64,000 nucleotides of DNA, taken from assembly GCA_035292685.1 (NCBI GenBank), contig DATDPP010000072.1, positions 1-64,000 on the forward strand. The letters are read 5' to 3'. The notes below the pieces were generated by a model that searched no databases, was not told the origin of the DNA, and worked only from the letters and a program-made list of their open reading frames with translations. Of the stretch, positions 51,181 to 60,736 are shown piece by piece. This stretch comes from JALYNX01 sp035292685. GTDB lineage: Bacteria > Actinomycetota > Acidimicrobiia > Spongiisociales > ZC4RG35. Numbering within the stretch: the stretch's first letter is position 1; every line of letters starts with the position of its first letter. Both the position numbers and the translations under genes were made by a program.

Positions 51181-51912
51181 ATGGTGGCGGAGCCGGTCCG
51201 CGCCCAGAAGGCCATAGCCAACTCCGGGCTCATGTCACGTCGATCGGCGGAGGAGGCCATCGCCGCGGGACGAGTCGCCGTCGATGGTCATCCCATCGGC
51301 CTCGGCGACCGGGTGGATGTCTCGTCTCAGCTCTTGACCATCGACGGGGTGCCCATCCCCCTCAACCCCGAACTGGAGACCCACCTGGTCTACAAGCCAC
51401 CAGGTGTCATCAGCACCGCCTCGGATCCCCAGGGGAGGCCAGTTGTCGTCGATCTCGCCCCCAGCACTCATCGTCTCTACCCGGTTGGGCGTCTCGATTC
51501 GGATTCCGAGGGCTTGATCCTCCTCACCAACGACGGAGAACTGGCTAATCGGGTGACCCACCCCAGATACGGGATAACCAAGAAGTACGTTGCCGTGGTT
51601 GCAGGGCATCCAACGGCAACCGAGGTTCGACGTCTCGTCACGGGAGTCCAACTCAGCGACGGTCCGGCACGAGCCCTGTCCGCGCACATCGTGAGCCGCC
51701 ACCAGAATGAGACAATCGTGGAGATGGTCCTGGGCGAGGGGCGGAATCGGGTGATACGCCGGATGTTCGAGGCCATCGGCCACGAGGTAATCCGGCTGGT
51801 GAGGACTGCCATCGGCCCGCTGTCGGATCAGTCGCTCCAGCCTGGTGAGTCGAGGCTGCTCTCCATCGAGGAAATCAGGCGGCTGCTGGCGTCGGGCAAG
51901 GCCGAAGCGTGA
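51181..51912 (+). CDS. rluB: rRNA pseudouridine synthase RluB
   Basis: The 243-aa enzyme has an S4 domain (residues 5-60, AQKAIANSGLMSRRSAEEAI) and the RsuA-type catalytic domain with GRLDSDSEGL, the Asp being catalytic. It makes a pseudouridine in 23S rRNA (E. coli position 2605). The order scpA-scpB-rluB is conserved. The stop overlaps aroA (GTGA). Confidence 0.92.
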   Translation: MVAEPVRAQKAIANSGLMSRRSAEEAIAAGRVAVDGHPIGLGDRVDVSSQLLTIDGVPIPLNPELETHLVYKPPGVISTASDPQGRPVVVDLAPSTHRLYPVGRLDSDSEGLILLTNDGELANRVTHPRYGITKKYVAVVAGHPTATEVRRLVTGVQLSDGPARALSAHIVSRHQNETIVEMVLGEGRNRVIRRMFEAIGHEVIRLVRTAIGPLSDQSLQPGESRLLSIEEIRRLLASGKAEA

Positions 51913-53168
51913 GCAGCCGGTCAATCGGAGTGAAGAAGGGACCGATCGAAGCCTCGGTCCGACCGCCCGGCTCCAAATCGTTGACCATCCGCTCGCTCTT
52001 TGCCGCCAGCCTGGCCGAAGGGACATCGCGTCTCGGCAATCCCCTGGACTCGGGCGACACCCGGGCCGCTCGGGGAGCCGTACATGCCCTCGGGGTGACA
52101 ATCGAGGAAGCCGATGGCCGCTGGGGAGTCGAGGGAAGTGGTGGCGCCCTCGTCCCTACTTCGGTGGCGATCGACGCCGGGGAGTCGGGTCTCACTGCGC
52201 GATGTCTGATCGCGTTGGGGGCCCTCGTCCCCGGGCCTACTGAGATCGTGGGACGGGGACGCCTGCCGCAACGGCCGATGGCGGGGCTCCTCGAAGCGCT
52301 GGCCACGTTGGGGGTGAGGGCTCGAGCCAATCGTGGTGGTCTTCCGATCGTGGTCGAAGGATCTGGAAGTCTTCGGGGTGGGACCGTGCGGGTTTCGACC
52401 ACGGAAACCACTCAGTTCGCCACCGCCATGCTGTTGGTGGCGCCGCTGGCAGCAGAGCCGCTGACGATCGTGCTCGATGATCCCCAGGGGTCAACCGGGT
52501 ACCTCGATCTCACGCTCGAGGTGATGTCGTGTTTCGGCGCTCGAGTCGAACGCAGCGCCCAACAGTTCCTGATTGAACCCACCGGGTACCGGGCCATCGA
52601 TTTCGCAGTCGAGCCCGATGCCTCCGCGGCCGTCTACCCCTTGGTGGCGACCGCGATCCGGGGTGGGAGACTGACTGTCAGCGGTCTGGGCGCACCGTCC
52701 CGACAGCCCGACCTCCAGATCACCCGAGTTCTGGCTGAGATGGGGTGCGTGGTGACCTTGGGTCCGAACTCGACCGACATCGAATCGGGTGGTGGCCGGC
52801 TTCAGGCGATCGACGCCGATCTCTCCGCTATGCCCGATGGGGCGGTCGCGGTGGCGGTGGCCTGTCTCTTTGCCGACGGCAAGAGTCGCCTCACCGGCCT
52901 TGCCTCGCTGCGTCACAAGGAATCCGACCGGCTCCGGGCACTCGCCGATCAATTGCGGAATGTCGGTGGCGAGGCGCGGGTCGAGGGAGACAGTCTCGTG
53001 ATCGTGCCCGGGGTATTGCATCCGGCGACGATCGATACCTACGGGGATCATCGGATTGCCATGTCCTTTTCTCTCGTGGGCCTGGTCCAGCCCGGGATCG
53101 AGATCGAAGAGCCCGCTGTGGTCGACAAGACCTGGCCCGCCTTCTGGCAGATGCTCGAAGCCCTTTGA
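51909..53168 (+). CDS. aroA: 3-phosphoshikimate 1-carboxyvinyltransferase (EPSP synthase)
   Basis: AroA joins phosphoenolpyruvate to shikimate 3-phosphate in the aromatic pathway. The 419-aa product has PPGSKSLTIRSL near residue 18, an IDAGESGLTARCLI block, and LRHKESDRLRAL near 340. Start GTG 51909 overlaps rluB. It precedes cmk with a 155-base gap in which I see no gene or clear signal. Confidence 0.95.
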   Translation: MSSRSIGVKKGPIEASVRPPGSKSLTIRSLFAASLAEGTSRLGNPLDSGDTRAARGAVHALGVTIEEADGRWGVEGSGGALVPTSVAIDAGESGLTARCLIALGALVPGPTEIVGRGRLPQRPMAGLLEALATLGVRARANRGGLPIVVEGSGSLRGGTVRVSTTETTQFATAMLLVAPLAAEPLTIVLDDPQGSTGYLDLTLEVMSCFGARVERSAQQFLIEPTGYRAIDFAVEPDASAAVYPLVATAIRGGRLTVSGLGAPSRQPDLQITRVLAEMGCVVTLGPNSTDIESGGGRLQAIDADLSAMPDGAVAVAVACLFADGKSRLTGLASLRHKESDRLRALADQLRNVGGEARVEGDSLVIVPGVLHPATIDTYGDHRIAMSFSLVGLVQPGIEIEEPAVVDKTWPAFWQMLEAL

Positions 53169-53323
53169 CGGGAAAGTCGGTTCGCACGCATGACAGGGAG
53201 TGGGTTCGTTAGGTTGGCCGGTGCGGAGGATTCCCGGCCCCAATGCCCCATGGTCCGAGTCCCCAATCGGACGCCCTCAGGGGCCGGGGTCCTCTCCCTC
53301 GAGTCACAGATAACCTCGAAGTC

Positions 53324-53974
53324 GTGAGCAACCTCATCGTCACGGTCGACGGGCCGAGCGGAACCGGTAAGAGCACGGTCAGCCGGGCGGTGGCATCGAA
53401 AGTGAATCTCCCTCATCTGGACACCGGCGCCTTCTATCGGGCCGCGACCCTGGCTGTGATCAGAGCCGGTGTCGACCCTGGCGATGCCGAGGCGGTTGCC
53501 GGTGTGGTGGGCGGTGCCGGGTTGGATCAGGAGGACGGCGTGATGTCTCTCGATGGCGCCGACGTCTCAGCCGAGATCAGGGGCCCGGAAGTGACGGCTG
53601 CCGTGTCACGGGTTGCGGCGAACTCCGAGGTACGGCGGATCCTGGTCTCCCACCAGCGTGAGTGGGTGCAGCGGCATGGGGAGCGGGCAGTCGTCGAGGG
53701 TCGGGACATTGGCTCGGTGGTGTTCCCCAACGCCACCTTGAAGGTCTTTCTCGACGCCCGACCCGAGGTGCGCGCCAACCGCAGGGCGGTCGAGACAGGC
53801 GAGGACCCGCACTCAGTGATGGAGCACCTGGGTCGACGAGATCATTTCGACTCGACGAGGGCCGCCTCTCCACTCATCGTTCCCGAGGACGCCGTGATCA
53901 TCGATACCTCGGATTTGAGGTTCGACGAGGTGGTGGACCGGGTGGTGCAGTTGGTGCGGGACCGAACTTCCTGA
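53324..53974 (+). CDS. cmk: Cytidylate kinase
   Basis: Cmk phosphorylates CMP and dCMP. The 216-aa product starts LIVTVDGPSGTGKSTVSRAVA (P-loop), then LDTGAFYRAATL and the NMP-binding GRDIGSVVFPNA. GTG 53324 gives the normal N-terminus; the longer frame upstream is not credible. It is followed by ispH after 19 bases. Confidence 0.93.
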   Translation: MSNLIVTVDGPSGTGKSTVSRAVASKVNLPHLDTGAFYRAATLAVIRAGVDPGDAEAVAGVVGGAGLDQEDGVMSLDGADVSAEIRGPEVTAAVSRVAANSEVRRILVSHQREWVQRHGERAVVEGRDIGSVVFPNATLKVFLDARPEVRANRRAVETGEDPHSVMEHLGRRDHFDSTRAASPLIVPEDAVIIDTSDLRFDEVVDRVVQLVRDRTS

Positions 53975-53993
53975 GTTTTGGCGTCCACCTACC

Positions 53994-55052
53994 ATGACCG
54001 GCATGACGGTGGAAAGGGTGCTGCTCGCCGAGCCGAGGGGTTTCTGCGCGGGTGTCGACATGGCGATCAAGGCGCTCACCTGGATGACGCGCATCTTCGA
54101 CGGTCCGGTCTACTGCTATCACGAGATCGTCCACAACGAATGGGTGGTTCGTGCCTTCGAAGGGGTGGGGGTGGTGTTTGTCGACGACATCGGACAGGTG
54201 CCATTGGGAGCACCGATCATGCTCTCGGCCCACGGCTCCGCGCCGGACGTGGTCGAGGGTGCCGCCGATCGGGCGGCGGTGGTGATCGATGCCGTCTGTC
54301 CGCTGGTTACCAAGGTCCATCATGAGGTGAAGCGCATGGCCAAGGACGGCTATGAGATCATCTACGTCGGCCATACCGGCCACGATGAGGCCGTGGGCAC
54401 CGTGGCCGAGGCTCCGGGCGCGATCACTTTGGTCGAGCCCGAGACCGGTCTGGGCCAATACCAACCCGCTGACCCGGCGAAGGTGGCGCTACTCGCCCAG
54501 ACCACCCTGGGCGTGCACGAGTGGATGGCGGTCATGGATGACGCCAGGCAACGGTTTCCCGAGCTGCACACGGCACGCAAGTCCGACCTTTGCTACGCAA
54601 CCACCAACCGCCAGGACGCCGTAAACCAACTCACCGAATCTTGCGACCTGATTCTCGTGGTGGGGTCCCCCAACTCGTCAAACACCCAGGCCCTGGTCAG
54701 GGTGGCCCGGGAGAAAGGGGTAGCGGCTCATCGGATCGACTCCGCAGCTGACATCGAGGGCGAATGGCTGGAAGGCGCGGCCACGGTGGGTCTCACCGCG
54801 GGTGCCTCGGCGCCCGATCACCTGGTCCAGGAGGTCATCGAGCGCCTGGCGCCGACCGCAGGGTTCGAGCTGTGGTCCTCGACGGAGGAGCAGGAGTACT
54901 TCCCGCTCCCGCCCCAGCTGCGGGCCTTCGTGTCGACCCTGCAGAGCCTGGTGGAGGCAGGGGTGACCGCGCGCCAACCCGCACAGGAAGGTTGGCTGGA
55001 ACGGGATCGGGAATGGACCGCCACCGAGGCCCTCAACCTGGTCAGTAACTGA
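53994..55052 (+). CDS. ispH: 4-hydroxy-3-methylbut-2-enyl diphosphate reductase
   Basis: IspH is the last iron-sulfur enzyme of the MEP isoprenoid pathway. Its three cluster cysteines are in GFCAGVDMA, AVCPLVTKV and SDLCYATTNRQ. The 352-aa product is longer than E. coli IspH, with a C-terminal extension near GWLERDREW, as I expect for actinobacterial members. ATG 53994 or ATG 54003 starts it. Confidence 0.94.
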   Translation: MTGMTVERVLLAEPRGFCAGVDMAIKALTWMTRIFDGPVYCYHEIVHNEWVVRAFEGVGVVFVDDIGQVPLGAPIMLSAHGSAPDVVEGAADRAAVVIDAVCPLVTKVHHEVKRMAKDGYEIIYVGHTGHDEAVGTVAEAPGAITLVEPETGLGQYQPADPAKVALLAQTTLGVHEWMAVMDDARQRFPELHTARKSDLCYATTNRQDAVNQLTESCDLILVVGSPNSSNTQALVRVAREKGVAAHRIDSAADIEGEWLEGAATVGLTAGASAPDHLVQEVIERLAPTAGFELWSSTEEQEYFPLPPQLRAFVSTLQSLVEAGVTARQPAQEGWLERDREWTATEALNLVSN

Positions 55053-55097
55053 CGGCCGGCGTCGGGCCAGAATGCCAGCCTCCGGAAGCACGCTGAG

Positions 55098-56411
55098 GTG
55101 AGCACCCTGCCCGTAGTCGCCATCGTCGGCCGCCCCAATGTGGGCAAGTCGACGCTGGTCAACCGGGTGATCGGGTCTCGTTTGGCGGTGGTCGAGGAAT
55201 CCCCGGGGGTGACCCGGGATCGTCGTGAGTTCGAGGCGGATTGGACCGGACGCCAGTTCTTGATGGTGGACACCGGGGGTTGGGAGATCAAGCCGGTAGG
55301 TGGGATCAACCAGTCCATCAAGGAACAGGCGGAAGCCGCGGTGACCGGTGCCGATGTGGTGATCCTCGTCGTCGACGGCACCGCCGACCTGACCGATGAC
55401 GACACCGGTGTCATCTCGGTTCTTCGTGCCTCCAGAGTGCCGGTGATCCTCGCCGCCAACAAGATCGACGATGCCGGGCTCGAGGCCGACGTCGACCGGT
55501 TCTGGAGGCTCGGCCTCGGTGAGCCCAACGCGATCAGCGCCTATCACGGCCGTGGCGTTGGAGATCTGTTGGATCTGGTGGTCAGCGCCCTGCCCCCGGC
55601 CGGCGTGGAGCAGGAACGTGACGAGATTCCTCGCATCGCCATCGTGGGTAGGCCCAACGTGGGCAAGTCCACCCTTCTCAATCGCCTGGCAGGGGAGGAG
55701 CGGGTGATTGTGTCCGAGATCCCGGGCACCACGCGGGATCCGATCGACACCGATGTCGATCTCGGCGGCAAGCCTTACCGACTGGTCGACACCGCCGGTA
55801 TCCGCCGCAAGCCACAGATCACCGAGGATGCCGACTTCTATTCCGTGCTGAGGGCGCGAGAGGCCCTGGCCGAGGCAGATGTTGCCCTGCTTGTGGTGGA
55901 TGCCGAGGACGGTGTGACCCATCAGGACCAAAGGATCGCCCGCGAGGTCGTGGATGCCGGAGCAGGCCTGGCCATCCTCCTCAACAAATGGGACGCAATC
56001 GACGAGGAGCAACGTGAGATCACGGAGCGATCGCTCCCCGATCGGTTCGGGTTCGTGGACTGGGCACCGGTGTTGCGGATCTCGGCGACCACCGGGTCAC
56101 GAGTTGGTCGTTTGCCCGAGGTCATAGAGGCGGTTCTCCACTCCAGGAGCACTCGCATCCCAACCGGGCAGCTCAACCGGGTAGTCAGGGAATGGACCGA
56201 TGCTCACCCGCCCCCGGTGCGAAAGGGCCGACGACCCAAGATCCACTACGTCGTCCAGGCGGGAACGGCGCCTCCCACCTTCGTGGTTTTTCTCTCGGGT
56301 GGCGAACTCGGTGATGACTACCTGAGGTTCCTCGAGAACCGGATCCGCCAGGAGGCAGACTTCACGGGCACCCCGATCCATATCGTGTCCCGGATGGGTG
56401 AGAGACGATGA
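55098..56411 (+). CDS. der: Ribosome-associated GTPase Der (EngA)
   Basis: Der has two GTPase domains and a KH domain and is needed for 50S assembly. GRPNVGKST occurs near residue 12 and again near 185, each followed by DTGG or DTAG. The KH end has KGRRPKIHYVVQAG. The product is 437 aa with a GTG start. The stop overlaps a small membrane protein gene (ATGA). Confidence 0.96.
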   Translation: MSTLPVVAIVGRPNVGKSTLVNRVIGSRLAVVEESPGVTRDRREFEADWTGRQFLMVDTGGWEIKPVGGINQSIKEQAEAAVTGADVVILVVDGTADLTDDDTGVISVLRASRVPVILAANKIDDAGLEADVDRFWRLGLGEPNAISAYHGRGVGDLLDLVVSALPPAGVEQERDEIPRIAIVGRPNVGKSTLLNRLAGEERVIVSEIPGTTRDPIDTDVDLGGKPYRLVDTAGIRRKPQITEDADFYSVLRAREALAEADVALLVVDAEDGVTHQDQRIAREVVDAGAGLAILLNKWDAIDEEQREITERSLPDRFGFVDWAPVLRISATTGSRVGRLPEVIEAVLHSRSTRIPTGQLNRVVREWTDAHPPPVRKGRRPKIHYVVQAGTAPPTFVVFLSGGELGDDYLRFLENRIRQEADFTGTPIHIVSRMGERR

Positions 56412-56545
56412 GCGAGCCACAACCTCCGGAGCGGGAGGAGCTCAAGACACCGCTCAGCTTCAAGCTGATGATGGCGGCGATTGTGATCTACCTCGGGTGG
56501 CGGCTGGTTCAGGGCGTTCTCTGGCTAATCGACCGCATCGGCTAG
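56408..56545 (+). CDS. 45-aa single-pass membrane protein coupled to der
   Basis: The product starts MSEPQPPEREELKTPLSF, an acidic head, and has one helix (MMAAIVIYLGWRLVQGVLW). It overlaps der as ATGA, so translation is coupled, which is the best support for its reality. A GGAG-containing stretch precedes it. Function unknown. Confidence 0.6.
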   Translation: MSEPQPPEREELKTPLSFKLMMAAIVIYLGWRLVQGVLWLIDRIG

Positions 56546-56609
56546 CTCCAGACCTCTCCGCTGGGCTCGGTGTGTGATCCGGCCACTGACGGCGCTCCAT
56601 CACGAGATT

Positions 56610-56636
56610 GTCATTAACCGGAAACACCACAGAAAC
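56610..56636 (+). promoter_or_regulatory. GlnR-like operator upstream of amt
   Basis: GTCAT, GAAAC and GAAAC stand at 56610-56614, 56621-56625 and 56632-56636, each separated by exactly six bases, the a-site/b-site spacing of GlnR boxes in actinobacteria (GTnAC-n6-GAAAC). It lies 46 bases before the amt ATG in front of amt-glnK-glnD, the genes GlnR classically controls. Confidence 0.55.
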
Positions 56637-56681
56637 AAGACCTTGCCCAACATCGCCCCCGCATACTTCGAGGAGGTACCG

Positions 56682-57884
56682 ATGGATCCGGGCTCAATTG
56701 CCTGGCTGCTCGCGTCGAGCGCAATGGTCTTGTTCATGACTCCGGGACTCGCGTTGTTCTACGGCGGCATGGTGCGTTCCAAGAACGTCCTTTCCATGCT
56801 CATGAACAACTTCTTCACGATCTCGATCGTCACGGTGATCTGGGTAGTGGTTGGCTACACGCTGGCGTTCGGTGGGGATATGGGCGGGGGAGTGCTCGGC
56901 GGCCTGGACTACCTCGGATTCGAGGGGTTGAGCGGCGATGCCATGCTCTTTGCCGTGTTCCAGATGATGTTTGCCATCATCACCCCAGCTCTCATCGCGG
57001 GAGCGGTCGCCGAGCGCATGAAGTTCTCGGCGTGGATCCTGTTCGTGACCCTATGGTCGATACTCGTCTACCCGGTGGTGGCGCATTGGGCGTTCGCCGC
57101 CGACGGCTGGCTATTCGTGGCTGGAGCCAGGGACTTCGCAGGCGGCCTGGTGGTGCATGTGAACGCGGGTATCGCCGCGCTCGCCCTGGTGTTCGTCCTC
57201 GGGCCGCGGAAGGGATTCCGTGAGGAGGCGATGCGACCCCACTCCCTGCCCCTGACCCTCCTGGGAACCGGGATCCTGTGGTTCGGATGGTTCGGCTTCA
57301 ACGCCGGCTCCGCTCTCGCCGCCGACGCCAACGCCATCACAGCCTTCACGACCACCCAGATCGCGGCTTCGGTCGCGGCTATGGGATGGGTGGTGGCCGA
57401 ATGGTGGAAGACCGGAAAGCCGACGACGTTGGGGGCAGCGTCGGGTGCAGTAGCCGGCCTGGTCGCCATCACCCCGTGTGCCGGATTCGTCAGCCCTCTG
57501 GCGTCGATCGCCATCGGCGTGATAGCTGGTGTGGTCTGCTTCTGGGCGGTCAGCCTGAAGTTCCGGTTCAATTACGACGACTCACTCGACGTGGTGGGAA
57601 TCCACCTTGTGGGAGGCATCGTCGGCTCGTTGCTCCTGGGCGTGTTCGCCTCCACGGCAGTCAACGAGGCTGTGGGGTCCGATGGCCTCCTCTTTGGCTC
57701 AGCCGACTTGTTCCTCAAGCAGGTGATCGCCCTCGGTGGGGTGTTGGTGTATGGCTTCGTGGCGTCATACCTCTTGGCCCGCCTGACCAAGGCCATCACC
57801 GGTCTCCGGGTCGAGGAGAGGGCCGAGATCGATGGGCTCGATATCGCCCTACATGAAGAGCGAGCCTACGTTCTAACGGATTGA
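56682..57884 (+). CDS. amt: Ammonium transporter Amt
   Basis: The 400-aa channel protein has eleven membrane helices with SSAMVLFMTPGLALFYGGMV, the signature of the family, and GFIP-like gate and pore segments. The two pore histidines are expected in HWAF and IHLVGG, both visible. ATG 56682 is chosen because GAGGAGGT lies at 56670-56677. It is followed by glnK after ten bases, so the pair is coexpressed. Confidence 0.95.
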   Translation: MDPGSIAWLLASSAMVLFMTPGLALFYGGMVRSKNVLSMLMNNFFTISIVTVIWVVVGYTLAFGGDMGGGVLGGLDYLGFEGLSGDAMLFAVFQMMFAIITPALIAGAVAERMKFSAWILFVTLWSILVYPVVAHWAFAADGWLFVAGARDFAGGLVVHVNAGIAALALVFVLGPRKGFREEAMRPHSLPLTLLGTGILWFGWFGFNAGSALAADANAITAFTTTQIAASVAAMGWVVAEWWKTGKPTTLGAASGAVAGLVAITPCAGFVSPLASIAIGVIAGVVCFWAVSLKFRFNYDDSLDVVGIHLVGGIVGSLLLGVFASTAVNEAVGSDGLLFGSADLFLKQVIALGGVLVYGFVASYLLARLTKAITGLRVEERAEIDGLDIALHEERAYVLTD

Positions 57885-57894
57885 GGAGAGAAGA

Positions 57895-58233
57895 ATGAAG
57901 CTGATCGTCGCCTATATCAAGCCGTTCAAGCTGGATGAGGTCAAGGAGGGCCTCAGATCCATTGGTGTGACCGGGATGTCGGTGGGAGAAGTGCGCGGGT
58001 TTGGCCGCCAAGCCGGCCAGACCGAGGTCTACCGGGGGGCCGAGTATCAGGTCGAGTTCGTACCCAAGACACGGATCGAGGTGGCCGTCGATGACGCGGT
58101 CGCCCCGAGAGTGGTGGAGGCGATCGAAGCCGCGGCGAGAACCGGTGACATCGGCGACGGCAAGATCCTCGTGCTGGAGGTCGAGGAAGTCGTCCGGATA
58201 AGGACCGGTGAGCGGGGGGCCGACGCTTTGTGA
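57895..58233 (+). CDS. glnK: Nitrogen regulatory protein P-II
   Basis: The 112-aa P-II protein senses 2-oxoglutarate and ATP/ADP and blocks Amt under nitrogen excess. The T-loop reads GQTEVYRGAEYQVEFVPK, with Tyr51 in EYQV, the usual site for adenylyl- or uridylylation. GDGKIL is the B-loop. The stop overlaps glnD (GTGA). Confidence 0.95.
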   Translation: MKLIVAYIKPFKLDEVKEGLRSIGVTGMSVGEVRGFGRQAGQTEVYRGAEYQVEFVPKTRIEVAVDDAVAPRVVEAIEAAARTGDIGDGKILVLEVEEVVRIRTGERGADAL

Positions 58234-60548
58234 CGGCTGCGGATCGCCTTCGGGAGCTGAGGGCCTCATGGTCCGGCCCAAGGGCTCCCGGCGATCCAGG
58301 CCAGTTGCCGACCCTGCTGACGCAGGCCGTTGACTCTCTGGTGGTCGAGATCGCGACCGGACTTGACATTTCGGGGTGCGCCGTGGTGGCCACCGGGGGC
58401 TACGGCCGCTCCGAGATGTGCCTTCACTCCGACATCGACGTCATGATCCTGGGGCGCCCGTCACCGGCGACGGTGCGGCAAATGTTCTACCCGCTCTGGG
58501 ACACCGGGATGAAGGTCGGGCACTCGGTGCGCTCGGTCAAGGAGGCAGTGGCGGGGGCCGCCGACAACCTGGAGACACTCTGCTCCTTGTTGACCGCCCG
58601 CCTCGTCCTTGGCGAACCCGAGACGATCGACCAGCTCGAGCGGCAATTGGCTCTCCAGCTTCGCCGGCAGCGAGCGCTCCCCGAGCTTCTCGGCGCCGAG
58701 GAGCGCGAACTTCGTGAGCGCGAGCCATTCTTCCTCCAGGAAATGGATGTCAAGTCAGGACGAGGCGGCCTTCGCTCGGTGCACCGACTCGATTGGATCC
58801 GAAGGCGGGAGGAGCTGATCGGCGACTCGCCCAGCGTCGAGCCGGTCGATGAGGAGCGCCATACCCTCCTCGCGGCTCGCAACGCCCTTCACGCCACCCA
58901 GGGGAAGGGAGTGGAGCGTTTCGCTGTCGATCTCCGTGGGACGGTCGCTGCCTGGATTGGAGGCGATGCCGACACCGTTTGTGCCGAGCTCTACCGAGCA
59001 GCGCGTCGGGTCGACGACCGGATGATAATGAGATGGCCCCAGGGTCAGCTCAAGAGTCACGACCCGGTTGCCCGGGCCGGGCGTCAGTTGGTCTCCGCCG
59101 TCCGGCTCCGAAGACAAGGGCAGAACGCCACCGCGATCACGCCGCTCCCATCTTTGGTGAAGAACATGGATCGTCCGGGTCCCCTTCCCGACGTCGCGAC
59201 GCCGCGGCCCGGAGTGGGGTGGGCCTTCGACGATCGTGCTGCCTTGGTCGAGCTGCTGAGGGCGGGCCGGGGAGGCTGGGAGGCCTATCGTCAGGTCGAG
59301 GGATGGGGGCGGGTGGCATTGCCCGAGTTGGAGGCAGTCAATTCTCTGCCGCAATCAGCTCCATTTCACAGCCATCCTGTCGACTCCCATCTCTGGCGCA
59401 CGGTCGACGAGGTGGTTCGATTGACCGGTGGTGCCAGCGACTGGTGTGTCGAGCGTGCCGATGAGCTCGGGTCGTTGGACGAGTTGCTGCTCGCCGCTTG
59501 GCTGCACGACATCGGCAAGGGCCGCTCCGGAGACCACTCCGCGATCGGTGCCACGCTGGCACGCGACCTCTTGACCCGTATCGGATACGGGAACCGGACG
59601 GTGGACCTGGTGGCCAGAGCTGTCGAGCTCCACCTGTTGCTGCCCACGGTCGCGACACGGCAGGATCTCGACGACCCGGGTGTCATCACATCCGCGGCGA
59701 AGCGGATCGACGATTCCGAGCTCCTGTCGATTCTGGCGGTTCTCACGGTGGCCGATGCCCGGGCTACCGGACCGTCGGTGTGGTCCGACTGGACCGAGTC
59801 CCTGGTTCGGAACCTGGTGGGACGAGTGGCGATCGAGATGGAGGGCGGTTCCGTCGAGGAAGTCGATGCCGGTCTGGAGCCTGCCCTGGCCCTACATGTC
59901 GCTTCGATGCAGCCCGGATACCTGCAGCGCTTCGGGTTGGACATGTCACGTGTTCATCTGGAGCTGACCACCCCGCCCCCTTTGGAAAACGAGACCCGGG
60001 TCCGAGTCTTGGGTGACGCGAGCATCCCGACGGTGGTGGTCGTCGCCCGGGATCGCCCCGGCCTGTTGGCAACGGTCGCTGGTGTCTTCTCGCTTCATGG
60101 CCTGAACGTGTTGGAGGCAAGGATCGCCACCCGATCGGACGGCGTGGCCCTAGACACCTTCCGGGTCGAAGACGCCCTGGGGTCGCTTCGGATCGTTCCC
60201 GCCGACTGGGGGCAACTCGAGCAGGATCTCACACGAGCGCTCGCTGGAGACCTCGACGTAAAGGCGAGTCTCGCGGCGAAGGCTTCCGCCTACCCGACAC
60301 CTACTGTCGAATCGAGGGTGAGTATCGAAGTCCAGGACCGATGGTGGAAGGTCACCGTGAGGGGGCCGGACCGGGTTGGCCTGCTCCACGACCTGGCCAG
60401 GGAACTGACCGATGCGGGAGTGGGGATCTCGATCGCAAAAGTCACCACCCGTGGCAGCCAGGTGGTCGATGTGTTCTCAGTGACACCGGGCGGGGTCACC
60501 GCCGAGGCGCTGGTCGATCGTCTGGCTTCGGTAGTCGAGGGACGGTGA
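58230..60548 (+). CDS. glnD: P-II uridylyl/adenylyltransferase GlnD
   Basis: GlnD modifies and demodifies P-II. The 772-aa product has an N-terminal nucleotidyltransferase site (GGYGRSEMCLHSDIDVMI near 55), an HD domain (WLHDIGKGRSGDHSAIGA near 430) and two ACT domains at the C-terminus, VVVVARDRPGLLATV and VTVRGPDRVGLLHDL. It is somewhat shorter than E. coli GlnD (890 aa). The GTG overlaps glnK. Confidence 0.93.
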   Translation: MTAADRLRELRASWSGPRAPGDPGQLPTLLTQAVDSLVVEIATGLDISGCAVVATGGYGRSEMCLHSDIDVMILGRPSPATVRQMFYPLWDTGMKVGHSVRSVKEAVAGAADNLETLCSLLTARLVLGEPETIDQLERQLALQLRRQRALPELLGAEERELREREPFFLQEMDVKSGRGGLRSVHRLDWIRRREELIGDSPSVEPVDEERHTLLAARNALHATQGKGVERFAVDLRGTVAAWIGGDADTVCAELYRAARRVDDRMIMRWPQGQLKSHDPVARAGRQLVSAVRLRRQGQNATAITPLPSLVKNMDRPGPLPDVATPRPGVGWAFDDRAALVELLRAGRGGWEAYRQVEGWGRVALPELEAVNSLPQSAPFHSHPVDSHLWRTVDEVVRLTGGASDWCVERADELGSLDELLLAAWLHDIGKGRSGDHSAIGATLARDLLTRIGYGNRTVDLVARAVELHLLLPTVATRQDLDDPGVITSAAKRIDDSELLSILAVLTVADARATGPSVWSDWTESLVRNLVGRVAIEMEGGSVEEVDAGLEPALALHVASMQPGYLQRFGLDMSRVHLELTTPPPLENETRVRVLGDASIPTVVVVARDRPGLLATVAGVFSLHGLNVLEARIATRSDGVALDTFRVEDALGSLRIVPADWGQLEQDLTRALAGDLDVKASLAAKASAYPTPTVESRVSIEVQDRWWKVTVRGPDRVGLLHDLARELTDAGVGISIAKVTTRGSQVVDVFSVTPGGVTAEALVDRLASVVEGR

Positions 60549-60568
60549 CGTGGACCTGACACCAATCT

Positions 60569-60645
60569 TGGTCGGGCTGGCGGGATTTGAACCCACGACC
60601 CCTTGGCCCCCAGCCAAGTGCGCTACCAAACTGCGCCACAGCCCG
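60569..60645 (-). tRNA. tRNA-Pro(GGG)
   Basis: Read on the minus strand, the acceptor CGGGCTG pairs with CAGCCCG, the discriminator is A, and CCA is encoded (60571-60569). The anticodon stem CTTGG/CCAAG holds loop CTGGGGG, giving anticodon GGG. The D-arm and a T-arm with GGGTTCAAATCCC are normal. The tRNA is convergent to glnD. Confidence 0.95.
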
Positions 60646-60736
60646 GAAACTTCGATGCTAACCGGTTCCCGAGGGTCGACATCAGGGTTAAGGCTCCACT
60701 CCGGCCTGCCGATTCTTCATGTCGGGAGGTCGATCC

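Noticed and set aside
54678..56012. 444-codon open frame antisense to ispH and der
   Set aside because: It spans the junction of two conserved genes and has shadow-type composition.
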